Shown piece by piece: positions 7,260-16,153 of a stretch of 64,000 nucleotides of DNA. The notes under the pieces were generated by a model, which was not told the origin of the DNA, ran no database searches, and saw only the letters and a program-made list of their open reading frames with translations. A program made the position numbers and the translations under genes. The stretch is from Streptomyces adelaidensis. Lineage in GTDB: Bacteria > Actinomycetota > Actinomycetes > Streptomycetales > Streptomycetaceae. Within the stretch, counting starts at the first letter, position 1. Each line of letters starts with the position of its first letter. The stretch covers positions 62,001 to 126,000 of the forward strand of contig NZ_JAEMUX010000009.1 of NCBI RefSeq assembly GCF_016598475.1, read 5' to 3'.

Positions 7260-8735
7260 CTAGTGGACGCCCAGCCAGCCCTCGATCGGGTTGAGGGCGA
7301 AGAAGACGAGGAAGACCGCCGTCAGGCCCCACATGAAGGCGCCGATCTCCCGCGCCCGGCCCTGGGCGAGTTTGATGGCGACGTAGGAGATGACCCCGGC
7401 CGCGACGCCCGCGGTGATCGAGTACGTGAACGGCATGATCACGACGGTCAGGAAGACCGGGATCGCGGTGGCCCGGTCGGACCAGTCGACGTGCCGGGCG
7501 TTCATCATCATCATGGCGCCGATGACGACGAGGGCGGCGGCCGCGACCTCGCCGGGGACGATCGCCGTGAGCGGGGTGAAAAACAGACAGGCCGCGAAGA
7601 ACAGGCCGGTGACGACCGAGGAGAGGCCCGTACGGGCGCCCTCGCCGACCCCGGTCGCCGACTCGACGAACACCGTCTGGCCCGAGCCGCCGGCCACGCC
7701 GCCGATCGCGCCGCCCGCGCCGTCGATGAACAGCGCCTTGGACAGGCCCGGCATCCGGCCCTTGTCGTCGGCCAGTCCGGCTTCCGTCCCTACGCCGATG
7801 ATGGTGGCCATCGCGTCGAAGAACCCGGCGAGTACGAGGGTGAAGACGATCATGCCGACCGTCATCGCGCCCACGTCGCCCCAGCCGCCGAACTCGACGT
7901 GGCCGAGGAGCGAGAAGTCCGGCATCGAGACCGCGCTGCCGTGCAACTCCGGTGCACCGCCCGCCCATTGCTCGGGATCGATGACGTCGAGGGCGTTGAG
8001 GAGCACGGCGAGGAGCGTGCCGCCGACGATGCCGAGCAGGATCGCGCCGGGGACGCCGCGCGCCTGGAGCATGAAGATCGCGAGGAGGGTGACCGCGAAG
8101 AGGAGGACCGGCCAGCCGGCGAGTTCGCCGTTCGGGCCGAGGGCGACCGGGGTCGCCTTGCCCTGGTGCACGAAACCGGCCTTGTAGAAGCCGATCAGGG
8201 CGACGAACAGGCCGATGCCCATGGTGATCGCGTGCTTCAGCGCCAGCGGGATGGCGTTCATGATCAGCTCGCGGAGGCCGGTGACGACCAGGAGCATGAT
8301 GACCACGCCGTACATCACGCACATGCCCATCGCCTGCGGCCAGGTCATCCGCGGGGCGACCTGCGAGGCGATGACACCGGAGACGGAGAGCCCGGCGGCG
8401 AGGGCGAGCGGCACCCTGCCGACGAAGCCCATCAGGAGCGTGGTGACGGCCGCCGCGAGCGCGGTCGCCGTGATCAGGGCCTTCTGGCCGAGGGTGGCGC
8501 CGGCCGCGTCCGGGCCGGACAGGATGAGCGGGTTGAGCAGGTTGAGCAGGTTGAGCAGGAGGATGTACGCCATCGCCATGAAGGTGGTGACGCCGCCGCG
8601 GACCTCGCGGGCGACGGAGGATCCTCGGTGGGTGATGTGGAAGTACCGGTCGAGCCAGGGCCTGCCGGCCGGGGGGCGGGGTTCTGTGGCCGCGTCCCCG
8701 GCGGCGGGGGTTGGTTTCAGTGACTGCTGGGTCAT
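7260..8735 (-). CDS. NCS2/AzgA-type purine permease
   Basis: 491 residues, a polytopic xanthine/guanine/hypoxanthine permease of the AzgA branch of NCS2. Evidence: GGVTTFMAMAYI at the first membrane segment, the conserved TAFF-type region FTLVLAGFFDAMATIIG, GGSGQTVFVESATGVGEG, and hydrophobic segments throughout to FALNPIEGW at the end. It would import the bases oxidised by the neighbouring dehydrogenase. Odd feature: the first membrane segment reads LLLNLLNLLNPLIL where relatives have a single N-P-L-I-L, because a 9-bp unit is present three times. The ATG at 8735 gives a normal hydrophilic N-terminus; the upstream open frame is a shadow. Confidence 0.9.
   Translation of the reverse strand: MTQQSLKPTPAAGDAATEPRPPAGRPWLDRYFHITHRGSSVAREVRGGVTTFMAMAYILLLNLLNLLNPLILSGPDAAGATLGQKALITATALAAAVTTLLMGFVGRVPLALAAGLSVSGVIASQVAPRMTWPQAMGMCVMYGVVIMLLVVTGLRELIMNAIPLALKHAITMGIGLFVALIGFYKAGFVHQGKATPVALGPNGELAGWPVLLFAVTLLAIFMLQARGVPGAILLGIVGGTLLAVLLNALDVIDPEQWAGGAPELHGSAVSMPDFSLLGHVEFGGWGDVGAMTVGMIVFTLVLAGFFDAMATIIGVGTEAGLADDKGRMPGLSKALFIDGAGGAIGGVAGGSGQTVFVESATGVGEGARTGLSSVVTGLFFAACLFFTPLTAIVPGEVAAAALVVIGAMMMMNARHVDWSDRATAIPVFLTVVIMPFTYSITAGVAAGVISYVAIKLAQGRAREIGAFMWGLTAVFLVFFALNPIEGWLGVH
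8533..8559 (-). repeat. 9-bp tandem repeat x3 inside permease TM1
   Basis: TTGAGCAGG is repeated three times exactly on the plus strand (CCTGCTCAA on the coding strand). Each copy adds Leu-Leu-Asn in frame, around residues 60-68 of the permease. Relative to the family the second and third copies are extra. Confidence 0.85.
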
Positions 8736-8912
8736 GTGGGCCTTCTCCCAAGGTTCACAGGGGCACCCGGCGTCGCACTTGGCGTTGGCCGGGATTTGGG
8801 AAGGTGCACGACCCGGGGGACGGCCCGAGACGAACGTGGTGCCTGCGGTGCTTGACCGGCATTGGGGTGGCCGGGGGGGGACTGTTGCCCGGCGGTGGGG
8901 TTGGGGTGCTAT

Positions 8913-9084
8913 GAGCTCGGGGGTTCGGATTCGTCGGCGGGTGCGGGTGCGATGTGGTTGCTCGCGCAGTTCCCCGCGCCCCTTAAAAGCGCCGGGCGAG
9001 CCCCATGCCGTCCAGGGGCGCGGGGAACTGCGCGAGCGGCCCCCACCCACCCGCACCCGCCGACGAACCGCGCCGCCCGAGCTC
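8913..9084. repeat. long dispersed palindrome, likely terminator
   Basis: The inner arms at 8960-8983 and 9014-9037 are a perfect 24-bp inverted repeat (core CGCAGTTCCCCGCGCCCCT) around a 30-base loop. The palindrome extends outward through TCGTCGGCGGGTGCGGGTG (8931-8949) and its complement near 9047-9066, to GAGCTCGG (8913) and CCGAGCTC (9084). It starts 23 bp after the stop of the molybdenum subunit gene, so it probably ends the dehydrogenase transcript or lowers readthrough into the permease. Related half-copies occur near 16031, 26362 and 33984 in this window. Confidence 0.75.
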
Positions 9085-9106
9085 AAACGCGCCGCGCCCG
9101 GACCGA

Positions 9107-11494
9107 CTACGCCGTGCCCGTGAGGTGTTCCGGGCGTACCGGCGTCCTGTTGAGGTCCAGTCCCGTCGCGTCGCGGATCGCCGCGAGGACGGCTGGGGTC
9201 GATGACAGGGTCGGGGCCTCGCCGACGCCGCGCAGCCCGTACGGCGCGTGGTCGTCGGCGAGTTCGAGCACGTCGACGGGGATGGTCGGCGTGTCGAGGA
9301 TCGTGGGGATGAGGTAGTCCGTGAAGGACGGGTTGCGGACCTTCGCGGTCTTCGGGTCGACGACGATCTCCTCCATGACCGCGATGCCGAGGCCCTGGAC
9401 GGTGCCGCCCTGGATCTGCCCGAGGACGGAGAGCGGGTTGAGGGCCTTGCCGACGTCCTGGGCGCAGGCCAGTTCGATGACCTTGACCAGGCCCAGCTCG
9501 GTGTCGACCTCGACGACCGCCCGGTGCGCGGCGAAGGTGTACTGGACGTGGCCGAAGCCCTGCCCGGTACGGAGGTCGAAGGGTTCGGTCGGCCGGTGCC
9601 GCCACTCCGCCTCGACCTCGACGGCCTCGTCGCCGAGTACGTCCACCAGGTCGGCGAGGACCTCGCCGGCGTCGGTGACGACCTTGCCGCCCTCCAGGAG
9701 CAGCTCGGCGGTCGCCCAGGCGGGGTGGTACGTACCGAACTTGCGGCGGCCGATCTCCAGGACCTTCTCGCGGACCAGCTCGCAGCTGTTCCTGACCGCG
9801 CCACCCGTGACGTACGTCTGCCGGGACGCGGACGTGGAACCGGCCGAACCCACCTGTGTGTCGGCCGGGTTGATCGTCACCTGGGTGACGCCCAGCTCGG
9901 TGCGGGCGATCTGCGCGTGCACGGTGATGCCGCCCTGGCCGACCTCCGCCATGGCCGTGTGGACGGTGGCGACGGGCTCGCCGCCGACGACCTCCATACG
10001 GACGCGGGCGGTCGAGTAGTCGTCGAAGCCCTCGGAGAAGCCGACGTTCTTGATGCCGACCGCGTAGCCGATGCCCCGGACGACGCCCTCGCCGTGCGTG
10101 GTGTTGGACAGGCCGCCCGGCAGCTGTCGTACGTCCGGCGCCTCGCCCGCCGTGAGCCACTGCTGCTCGGGCGGCAGGGGCATCGCCTTGACGCGGCGCA
10201 GGAGTTCGGCGACCGGGGCCGGGGAGTCGACGGCCTGGCCGGTGGGCAGCAGCGTGCCCTGCTCCATGGCGTTGAGCTGCCGGAGCTGCACCGGGTCCAT
10301 GCCGAGCTTCGCCGCCAGTTTGTCCATCTGCGCCTCGTACGCGAAGCACGCTTGGACCGCGCCGAAGCCTCGCATGGCGCCGCAGGGCGGGTTGTTGGTG
10401 TAGAGGGCGATGGCCTCGATGTCCACGTCGTCGATGACGTACGGGCCGGCGCCGAGCGAGGAGGCGTTGCCGACGACCGCCGGGGAGGCGGAGGCGTAGG
10501 CGCCGCCGTCGAGAACGATGCGGGCCTTGAGGTGGGTGAGCTTGCCGTCGCTGGTCGCCCCGTGCTCGTAGTACAGCTTCGCGGGGTGGCGGTGGACATG
10601 GCCGAAGAAGGACTCGAAGCGGTTGTAGACGATCTTCACCGGCTTGCCGGTGCGCAGCGCCAGCAGGCAGGCGTGGATCTGCATCGACAGGTCCTCGCGC
10701 CCGCCGAAGGCGCCGCCGACACCGGCCAGCGTCATGCGGACCTTGTCCTCGGGCAGGCCGAGGACGGGCGCGATCTGGCGGAGGTCGGAGTGCAGCCACT
10801 GGGTGGCGATGTAGAGGTCGACGCCGCCGTCCTCGGCGGGCACGGCGAGGCCGGACTCGGGGCCGAGGAAGGCCTGGTCCTGCATGCCGAAGACGTACTC
10901 GCCCTCGACGATCACATCGGCGCGTTCCCGGGCCGCCGCGACGTCGCCGCGGACGATCGGCTGACGGTGGACGATGTTCGGGTGCGCGACATGGCCGATG
11001 TGGTGGTCGGTGCGGCCCTCGTGGACGTGGATCGCGTCCGGCGCGGTGGCGGAGGCCTCGTCGGTGATGACCGGCAGTTCGCGGTACTCCACCTTGATCT
11101 TGGCGGCGGCGCGGCGCGCGGTCTCCGGGTGGTCGGCGGCGACGATCGCGACGGGCTCGCCGTGGTGGCGGACCTTGCCGTGGGCGAGGACCGGGGTGTC
11201 CTGGATCTCCAGGCCGTAGTGCTTCACCTCGGTCGGCAGGTCGTCGTACGTCATGACGGCGTAGACGCCGGGGGTGGCGAGGGCCTCGGCCGTGTCGATG
11301 GAGAGGATCTCGGCGTGGGCGACCGTGGAGCGCAGGATCTGGCCCCACAGCATGTCCTCGTGCCACATGTCGGACGAGTACGCGAACTCGCCGGTGACCT
11401 TGAGGACGCCGTCCGGGCGGAGCGTGGACTCGCCGATGCCGCCCTTGGTGCGGGAGCCCTGGGTGAGGTTGGTGGGCAGGCCGGTGGTTCCCAT
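9107..11494 (-). CDS. xanthine dehydrogenase, molybdopterin-binding subunit
   Basis: 795 residues. Motifs: an N-terminal aldehyde oxidase/xanthine dehydrogenase a/b hammerhead (VTGEFAYSSDMWHEDMLWGQ), VGGAFGGREDLSMQ at the cofactor, GAMRGFGAVQ containing the purine-positioning arginine, and RGVGEAPTLSSTP with the catalytic glutamate near the C-terminus. It performs hydroxylation of hypoxanthine and xanthine at the Mo centre and passes electrons to the Fe-S subunit. The ATG at 11494 lies two bases after the Fe-S subunit's stop, so the genes are translationally linked. Third gene of the operon starting at 12998. Confidence 0.9.
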   Translation of the reverse strand: MGTTGLPTNLTQGSRTKGGIGESTLRPDGVLKVTGEFAYSSDMWHEDMLWGQILRSTVAHAEILSIDTAEALATPGVYAVMTYDDLPTEVKHYGLEIQDTPVLAHGKVRHHGEPVAIVAADHPETARRAAAKIKVEYRELPVITDEASATAPDAIHVHEGRTDHHIGHVAHPNIVHRQPIVRGDVAAARERADVIVEGEYVFGMQDQAFLGPESGLAVPAEDGGVDLYIATQWLHSDLRQIAPVLGLPEDKVRMTLAGVGGAFGGREDLSMQIHACLLALRTGKPVKIVYNRFESFFGHVHRHPAKLYYEHGATSDGKLTHLKARIVLDGGAYASASPAVVGNASSLGAGPYVIDDVDIEAIALYTNNPPCGAMRGFGAVQACFAYEAQMDKLAAKLGMDPVQLRQLNAMEQGTLLPTGQAVDSPAPVAELLRRVKAMPLPPEQQWLTAGEAPDVRQLPGGLSNTTHGEGVVRGIGYAVGIKNVGFSEGFDDYSTARVRMEVVGGEPVATVHTAMAEVGQGGITVHAQIARTELGVTQVTINPADTQVGSAGSTSASRQTYVTGGAVRNSCELVREKVLEIGRRKFGTYHPAWATAELLLEGGKVVTDAGEVLADLVDVLGDEAVEVEAEWRHRPTEPFDLRTGQGFGHVQYTFAAHRAVVEVDTELGLVKVIELACAQDVGKALNPLSVLGQIQGGTVQGLGIAVMEEIVVDPKTAKVRNPSFTDYLIPTILDTPTIPVDVLELADDHAPYGLRGVGEAPTLSSTPAVLAAIRDATGLDLNRTPVRPEHLTGTA

Positions 11495-11496
11495 GA

Positions 11497-12099
11497 TCAG
11501 ACCTCTTCGGACTGCCGGGCGGCCGCGAGGCGGACCGCGTCCATGATCTTCTCGTAGCCGGTGCAGCGGCACAGGTTGCCCGACAGGGCCTCGCGGATGT
11601 CCGCGTCGCTCGGGTTCGGGTGGCGCTCCAGCATCTCGTCGGCGGCGACGAGCAGCCCCGGTGTGCAGAAGCCGCACTGCACCGCGCCTGCGTCGATGAA
11701 CGCCTGCTGGACCGGGGAGAGTTCGCCTCCTTCGCCGGTCTGGGAGTCGATGCCCCGGGCGGCCCACCGCTTGGCCTCGTCGAGTGAGGTCCCGGCCGTT
11801 CTGGAGGAGTTGCAGGAGTCCGTCCCGCAACCGCCGTGCTCCGACCGCTGCTTGGCGTATTCCGCCAGCCCCTCCACCGTGACGACCTCGCGGCCCTCCA
11901 CCTGTCCGGCGGCGACCAGACACGAACACACCGGTTCGCCGTCCAGGCGGACGGTGCAGGAGCCGCACTCGCCCTGCTCGCAGGCGTTCTTCGAGCCGGG
12001 CAGGCCGAGGCGCTCGCGCAGCATGTACAGCAGGGACTCGCCCTCCCATACGTCGTCGGCCTCCTGCGGCCGGCCGTTGACCGTGAAATTGACGCGCAT
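11497..12099 (-). CDS. xanthine dehydrogenase, [2Fe-2S] subunit
   Basis: 200 residues. The plant-type ferredoxin cluster is CEQGECGSCTV with a further Cys at EPVCSCLV; the second cluster is QCGFCTPG and NLCRCTGY. It transfers electrons between the Mo site and FAD. Between the two domains is an insertion of about 50 residues (from GLAEYAKQRSE to GEGGELSP) with a GGCGTDSC motif that most bacterial homologues lack. The ATG at 12099 overlaps the TAA of the FAD subunit by one base (TAATG), indicating coupled translation. Confidence 0.9.
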   Translation of the reverse strand: MRVNFTVNGRPQEADDVWEGESLLYMLRERLGLPGSKNACEQGECGSCTVRLDGEPVCSCLVAAGQVEGREVVTVEGLAEYAKQRSEHGGCGTDSCNSSRTAGTSLDEAKRWAARGIDSQTGEGGELSPVQQAFIDAGAVQCGFCTPGLLVAADEMLERHPNPSDADIREALSGNLCRCTGYEKIMDAVRLAAARQSEEV

Positions 12100-12998
12100 T
12101 ACGCGGCGCCTCCCATCCGACGTGCGGCGCGGTCGGTGCCGCGGTACGACTCCCAGGTCCACATGAGCGTGCGCCGGGCCATGACGCCGACCGCGTGGCG
12201 GCGGTAGCTCGCGGTGCCCCGGACGTCGTCGATCGGGTTGCAGGCGCCGGCGCACAGGTCGGCGAACTGTTTGGCGACCGACGGGGTGATGATCCGCCCG
12301 TTGTCCCAGAAGCCGCCCTCGTCGAGCGCCGCGTTCAGGAACTCCTCGGCGGCCTTGGCCCGGACGGGGGTCGGCGCGGCCGAGCCGATGCCGGTGCGGA
12401 CGGTCCGCGTCCCGGGGTGCAGGGCCAGGCCGAACGCGCACACGGCGATGACCATGGCGTTGCGCGTGCCGACCTTCGAGTACTGCTGCGGCCCGTCCGC
12501 CTTGTCGATGTGCACGGCGCGGATCAGCTCGTCCGGCGCGAGGGCATTGCGCTTCACGCCGGTGTAGAAGTCGTCGATCGGGATGAGCCGGGAGCCCCGT
12601 ACGGACTCGGCCTCGACCTGGGCGCCCGCCGCGAGGAGGGCCGGGTGGGCGTCACCGGCCGGGGAGGCGGTGCCGAGGTTGCCGCCGACGCCGCCGCGGT
12701 TGCGGATCTGCGGAGAGGCGACCGTGTGCGAGGCCAGGGCGAGGCCCGGCAGCTCGGGACGGAGGTTCTCCATGATCCGCGTGTACGGGACGGAGGCACC
12801 CAGGCGAACCGTTTCCTCGCCGACCTCCCACTCGGACAGTTCGCCGACGCGGTTCAGGTCGAGCAGGTACTCGGGCCGTCGGTGGTCGAAGTTGATCTCG
12901 ACCATCACATCGGTGCCGCCGGCGATCGGCACAGCGGTGGGGTGCTCGGCCTTCGCGGCGAGCGCCTCCTCCCAGCTGGCGGGGCGAAGGAAGTCCAT
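12099..12998 (-). CDS. xanthine dehydrogenase, FAD-binding subunit
   Basis: 299 residues of the CO-dehydrogenase flavoprotein fold. FAD contacts: PIAGGTDVMVEINF near the N-terminus and the double motif around residues 110-130, SPQIRNRGGVGGNLGTASPAGD. The C-terminal helical domain ends GVMARRTLMWTWESYRG. It takes electrons from the Fe-S subunit and hands them to NAD or another acceptor. It is the first gene of the operon; a GAGAG ribosome-binding site precedes the ATG. The promoter must lie in the 399-bp region shared with pucR. Confidence 0.9.
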   Translation of the reverse strand: MDFLRPASWEEALAAKAEHPTAVPIAGGTDVMVEINFDHRRPEYLLDLNRVGELSEWEVGEETVRLGASVPYTRIMENLRPELPGLALASHTVASPQIRNRGGVGGNLGTASPAGDAHPALLAAGAQVEAESVRGSRLIPIDDFYTGVKRNALAPDELIRAVHIDKADGPQQYSKVGTRNAMVIAVCAFGLALHPGTRTVRTGIGSAAPTPVRAKAAEEFLNAALDEGGFWDNGRIITPSVAKQFADLCAGACNPIDDVRGTASYRRHAVGVMARRTLMWTWESYRGTDRAARRMGGAA

Positions 12999-13216
12999 CT
13001 GACCGGCTCTCTTCTTCGTCTTGTGTCGTTCCGTTCGAGCCAGATCGGGTGCGGCGGGCCCGGCTCTCCCAGGTGCTGTTCACCTGGATCGAACTCAGTA
13101 CACAGCGCCCTCCACCAGACCGGTCAGTCACGGAAAACATGAAGGAGTTGGCTGGCCAGGGGGCGCATCTTGTAGATTCGTATGAACGGGGGCCATCAGC
13201 AACCTCCGCGTTTTCC

Positions 13217-13232
13217 TCCGGAAACATCCGGA
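13217..13232. promoter_or_regulatory. candidate operator in the xdh-pucR intergenic region
   Basis: TCCGGA-AACA-TCCGGA, two palindromic half-sites spaced by four bases; a third TCCGGA lies at 13315-13320. It sits in the middle of the 12999-13397 divergent region, where a PucR site would be expected. Assignment to PucR is only by position. Confidence 0.3.
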
Positions 13233-13397
13233 ACACATCTGGGGTGCTGCCAGCCGAATCCGAAAACCCCAGGCCACGCCCTGGATCCGCCCGCCGCCTC
13301 CGAGAACACCATCCTCCGGAAGCCGGGGGCGCGCCCCCGGAGCGAACCGAACGTTGATTTCTGGACACACGACGACACAAGAACGGCGGCGACGAGA

Positions 13398-15080
13398 ATG
13401 CGCCTGCGCGCACTGCTGGACACCGACGCGCTGGGTCTGCGGCTGCTCGGTGGCGAGGACGAGCTGGACCGCACCGTGCGCGGTGTGATGACCACCGATC
13501 TCAGGGACCCCAGCCGCTACCTCTCCGGCGGCGAGCTGGTCCTCACCGGCCTCGCCTGGCGCCGCGGCGCCGCCGACTCCGAGCCCTTCGTGCGGCTCCT
13601 GGCCGGCGCCGGGGTGACCGCCCTGGCCGCGGGCGAGGCCGAGCTGGGGGCCGTCCCGGAGGACCTGATCGTGGCCTGCGCGCGGCACCGGCTGCCGCTG
13701 TTCGCGGTGAACGAGTCGGTGGCCTTCGCGACGATCACCGAGCACGTCGTACGGCAGGTCTCCGGCGAACGCGCCGGGGACCTGGCGGCCGTGGTGGACC
13801 GCCACCGCCGGATGATGACCTCCGGCCCGGCGGGCGGCGGCCCGGACGTCGTCCTGGACCTGCTCGGCTCCGACCTGGACCTCGGCGCGTGGGTGCTCTC
13901 CTCCACCGGCCGGCTCATCGCCGGGCCCGGGGCCACCGGGCCCGCCCTCCCCGCCGAGCTGTGCGCCCGGCTGGCCGCCGAACACCTGGCGGCGGCGCGT
14001 ACGGGACGGCGCGGGCCGCACCGGGTGGCCGCCGGCTCCACGACGTACTCGCTCTTCCCGATCAGTTCCACGGGCCGCGGCCCGGGTCCCACCGGCGGCG
14101 CCGGTGACGTGCGCCGGACCGTGCTGTCCGACTGGCTCCTCGCGGTCGAGGCCGACGCCGGCGACTGGCCCGCCGAGCGGCTCGACCTGCTGTACGGCGT
14201 CACCCAGCTGATCGCCGTCGAGCGGGACCGCCGCGACGCGGCCCGTACGGTACGGCGGCGGCTCGCCCAGGAGGTGCTGGAGCTGGTGCAGGCCGGGGCG
14301 GCCCCCGCCGAGATCGCCGCCCGGCTGCGGGTCGCCGCGCCGGTGCTGCTGCCGGGCCTCGGCGCGGCACCGCACTGGCAGATCGTCGTGGCCCGGGTCG
14401 AGTGGGACGGCGGTGAGGTGGACTCCGGCCCGGCCGCCCAGTCGCTCCTGGAGGAGATCCTCGTCGATCCGCTGGCGACGGGCCCCGAGCCCTCGGACCG
14501 TATCGCCGTCGCCCACACGGGTGAGGAGGCCATCGCCCTGGTCCCCCTCCCGGCGGTCTCCACCGAGCACGACGGCTCCGAGTCCGGCATCCACGCAGAC
14601 ACGCTCCTCGCGGCCGTACGCGGCCCGCTGACGGCCGGCCTCGACGACGACGGACGGCTCACCCTCGGCGTCAGCGCGGCCGTGCACTCTGCCGAGGGCC
14701 TGCGCGGCGCCCTGGAGGAGGCCCGGCACGCGCGTCGGGTGGCGGCGGCGCGCGCCGGCCGGGTGTGCGCGGCCGGCCATCAGGAGCTGGCGTCGCACGT
14801 TCTGCTGCTGCCCTTCGTCCCCGACGACGTACGCCGCGCCTTCACCGCCCGTCTCCTCGACCCCCTCCGTGACTACGACCGCCGCCACCGCGCCGAACTG
14901 ATCCCCACCCTGGAGGCGTTCCTGGACTGCGACGGCTCCTGGACGCGCTGCGCCACCCGCCTCCACCTGCACGTCAACACGCTGCGCTACCGGGTGGGCC
15001 GTATCGAGCAGTTGACGAGCCGGGACCTCTCACGCCTCGAGGACAAGCTCGACTTCTTCCTGGCACTGCGCATGAGCTGA
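13398..15080 (+). CDS. PucR-family transcriptional regulator
   Basis: 560 residues from the ATG at 13398 (MRLRALLDTDALGLRLLGG), where PucR proteins normally start; the open frame upstream is non-coding. Domains: N-terminal PucR ligand-sensing domain (about 1-120) with GVMTTDLRDPSRYLSGGELV, a middle GGDEF-like region, and a C-terminal PucR helix-turn-helix (about 500-560) reading FLDCDGSWTRCATRLHLHVN and TLRYRVGRIE. PucR proteins sense purine-derived metabolites and control uptake and degradation genes. Divergent placement next to the xanthine dehydrogenase operon supports that role here. Confidence 0.85.
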   Translation: MRLRALLDTDALGLRLLGGEDELDRTVRGVMTTDLRDPSRYLSGGELVLTGLAWRRGAADSEPFVRLLAGAGVTALAAGEAELGAVPEDLIVACARHRLPLFAVNESVAFATITEHVVRQVSGERAGDLAAVVDRHRRMMTSGPAGGGPDVVLDLLGSDLDLGAWVLSSTGRLIAGPGATGPALPAELCARLAAEHLAAARTGRRGPHRVAAGSTTYSLFPISSTGRGPGPTGGAGDVRRTVLSDWLLAVEADAGDWPAERLDLLYGVTQLIAVERDRRDAARTVRRRLAQEVLELVQAGAAPAEIAARLRVAAPVLLPGLGAAPHWQIVVARVEWDGGEVDSGPAAQSLLEEILVDPLATGPEPSDRIAVAHTGEEAIALVPLPAVSTEHDGSESGIHADTLLAAVRGPLTAGLDDDGRLTLGVSAAVHSAEGLRGALEEARHARRVAAARAGRVCAAGHQELASHVLLLPFVPDDVRRAFTARLLDPLRDYDRRHRAELIPTLEAFLDCDGSWTRCATRLHLHVNTLRYRVGRIEQLTSRDLSRLEDKLDFFLALRMS

Positions 15081-15230
15081 GGTCATGGGGTTGTGGGCGA
15101 AGGTCCAAGTGCGCCGTCCGCACCCCATGACTTTGTGAATTCCTTCACCCACCCCCTTGGCCGGGCCCCGGAATCCGTGCTGAGATGCCGCAACCACTCA
15201 AAGCTCAAAGGCGTGCTCGGGGAGGGCAAC

Positions 15231-15995
15231 GTGGCGCATACCGCCATGTCTGGTAATGGAACGACCGCTGGTGACGATCCCCTCCAGACCGCGGTGTGGC
15301 GGCTGCGCTCACGCGCCTGCTGGGTCGACGCGGCCGCCCTCATCCAACCCGTCACCCCACAGTCCTCGCTCCAGCGGACCGCGCTGCTCGTGGAGCGCTG
15401 TCTCTACACCGAGCAGGGCTGGGAGGAGGCCGAGGACGCGCTGCGCACGGCCGAGGCGCAGGCCCGGAGCGACGAAGAGCGCGGCGCGGCGGCCTGTGAG
15501 CGCGGCCAACTGGCGTACGCGGCCACCGTGCTCGGCGTTCGGGACCGCGCCGACGAGGCGCGGGCCGCGCTCGGCCGGGCGGCGGCCCTGATCGCTCCCG
15601 GCGCGCCCGGCCGGGCTCTCCTGGACTTCCGCCGGGGTGTCCTCGCCGAGAACCTCGCCCACTCCCCGCAGTCCGCCCGCGCCGCGTATCGCCGCGCCCA
15701 CGCCGGCGCGACCGCCCACGGCGACCTGCTCCTGCAGTCGTTCACCTGGCGCCACCTCGCCGGACTCGCCCTGCGTGACGGCGAGGTGGCCGAGGCCCGC
15801 CACGGCTTCGCCGAATCCCTCCGCATCCGCGAGGAGTTGGGCTACCTCGTCGGCACGGCCCCCGCCCTCGCCTCCCTGGCCGACACCGAACCCGAGCCCG
15901 AGGCCTCCCACCTCCGCGAGGAGGCCCGCCGCCTCTTCCGCCTCCTGGGCGGCGTCCCGACCTGGCTGGCGAGGCAGTTGGCCCCGGCGGCGTGA
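15231..15995 (+). CDS. hypothetical alpha-helical (TPR-like) protein
   Basis: 254 residues from a GTG with GGAGGG four bases before it. The whole sequence is Ala/Arg/Glu-rich helix pairs, with repeat-like segments such as GWEEAEDALRTAEAQARSDE, ARAALGRAAALI, AARAAYRRAHAGATAHGD-like blocks and GEVAEARHGFAESLRI. This looks like tetratricopeptide-type helical repeats; no enzyme motif. A protein-interaction role is likely but unproven. It stands alone between pucR and a GntR gene. Confidence 0.65.
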   Translation: MAHTAMSGNGTTAGDDPLQTAVWRLRSRACWVDAAALIQPVTPQSSLQRTALLVERCLYTEQGWEEAEDALRTAEAQARSDEERGAAACERGQLAYAATVLGVRDRADEARAALGRAAALIAPGAPGRALLDFRRGVLAENLAHSPQSARAAYRRAHAGATAHGDLLLQSFTWRHLAGLALRDGEVAEARHGFAESLRIREELGYLVGTAPALASLADTEPEPEASHLREEARRLFRLLGGVPTWLARQLAPAA

Positions 15996-16030
15996 GTACT
16001 TAGGGGTCACTGGCAACCGCCGGACGACGA

Positions 16031-16153
16031 CAGCGCCCTGAAGGGGCGCGGGGAACCGCGCGACCAGCCACAACGGACCCGCGGCGACAAACACTCCGCG
16101 CCCCCGACGGCGCTGAATCCGCCACGCACGCCGCGCCTACACGCCGCGCCTAC
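16031..16153. repeat. dispersed-repeat half-copy and 13-bp tandem repeat
   Basis: GGGGCGCGGGGAACCGCGCG at about 16043-16062 is a half-copy of the palindrome seen at 8960-9037. Just after it, ACGCCGCGCCTAC is present twice in tandem (16128-16140 and 16141-16153); the second copy contains the stop codon of the GntR gene, so slippage here would alter its C-terminus. Confidence 0.5.

Noticed and set aside
7260-11366. A continuous frame joining the purine permease to the dehydrogenase region
   Set aside because: The dehydrogenase is coded in a different frame with clear motifs, and the permease has a normal ATG start at 8735; the upstream part is shadow sequence across a palindrome.
13182-13397. 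N-terminal extension of 72 residues on PucR
   Set aside because: The translated stretch is low-complexity and occupies the divergent promoter region; relatives begin at MRLRALL, matching the ATG at 13398.
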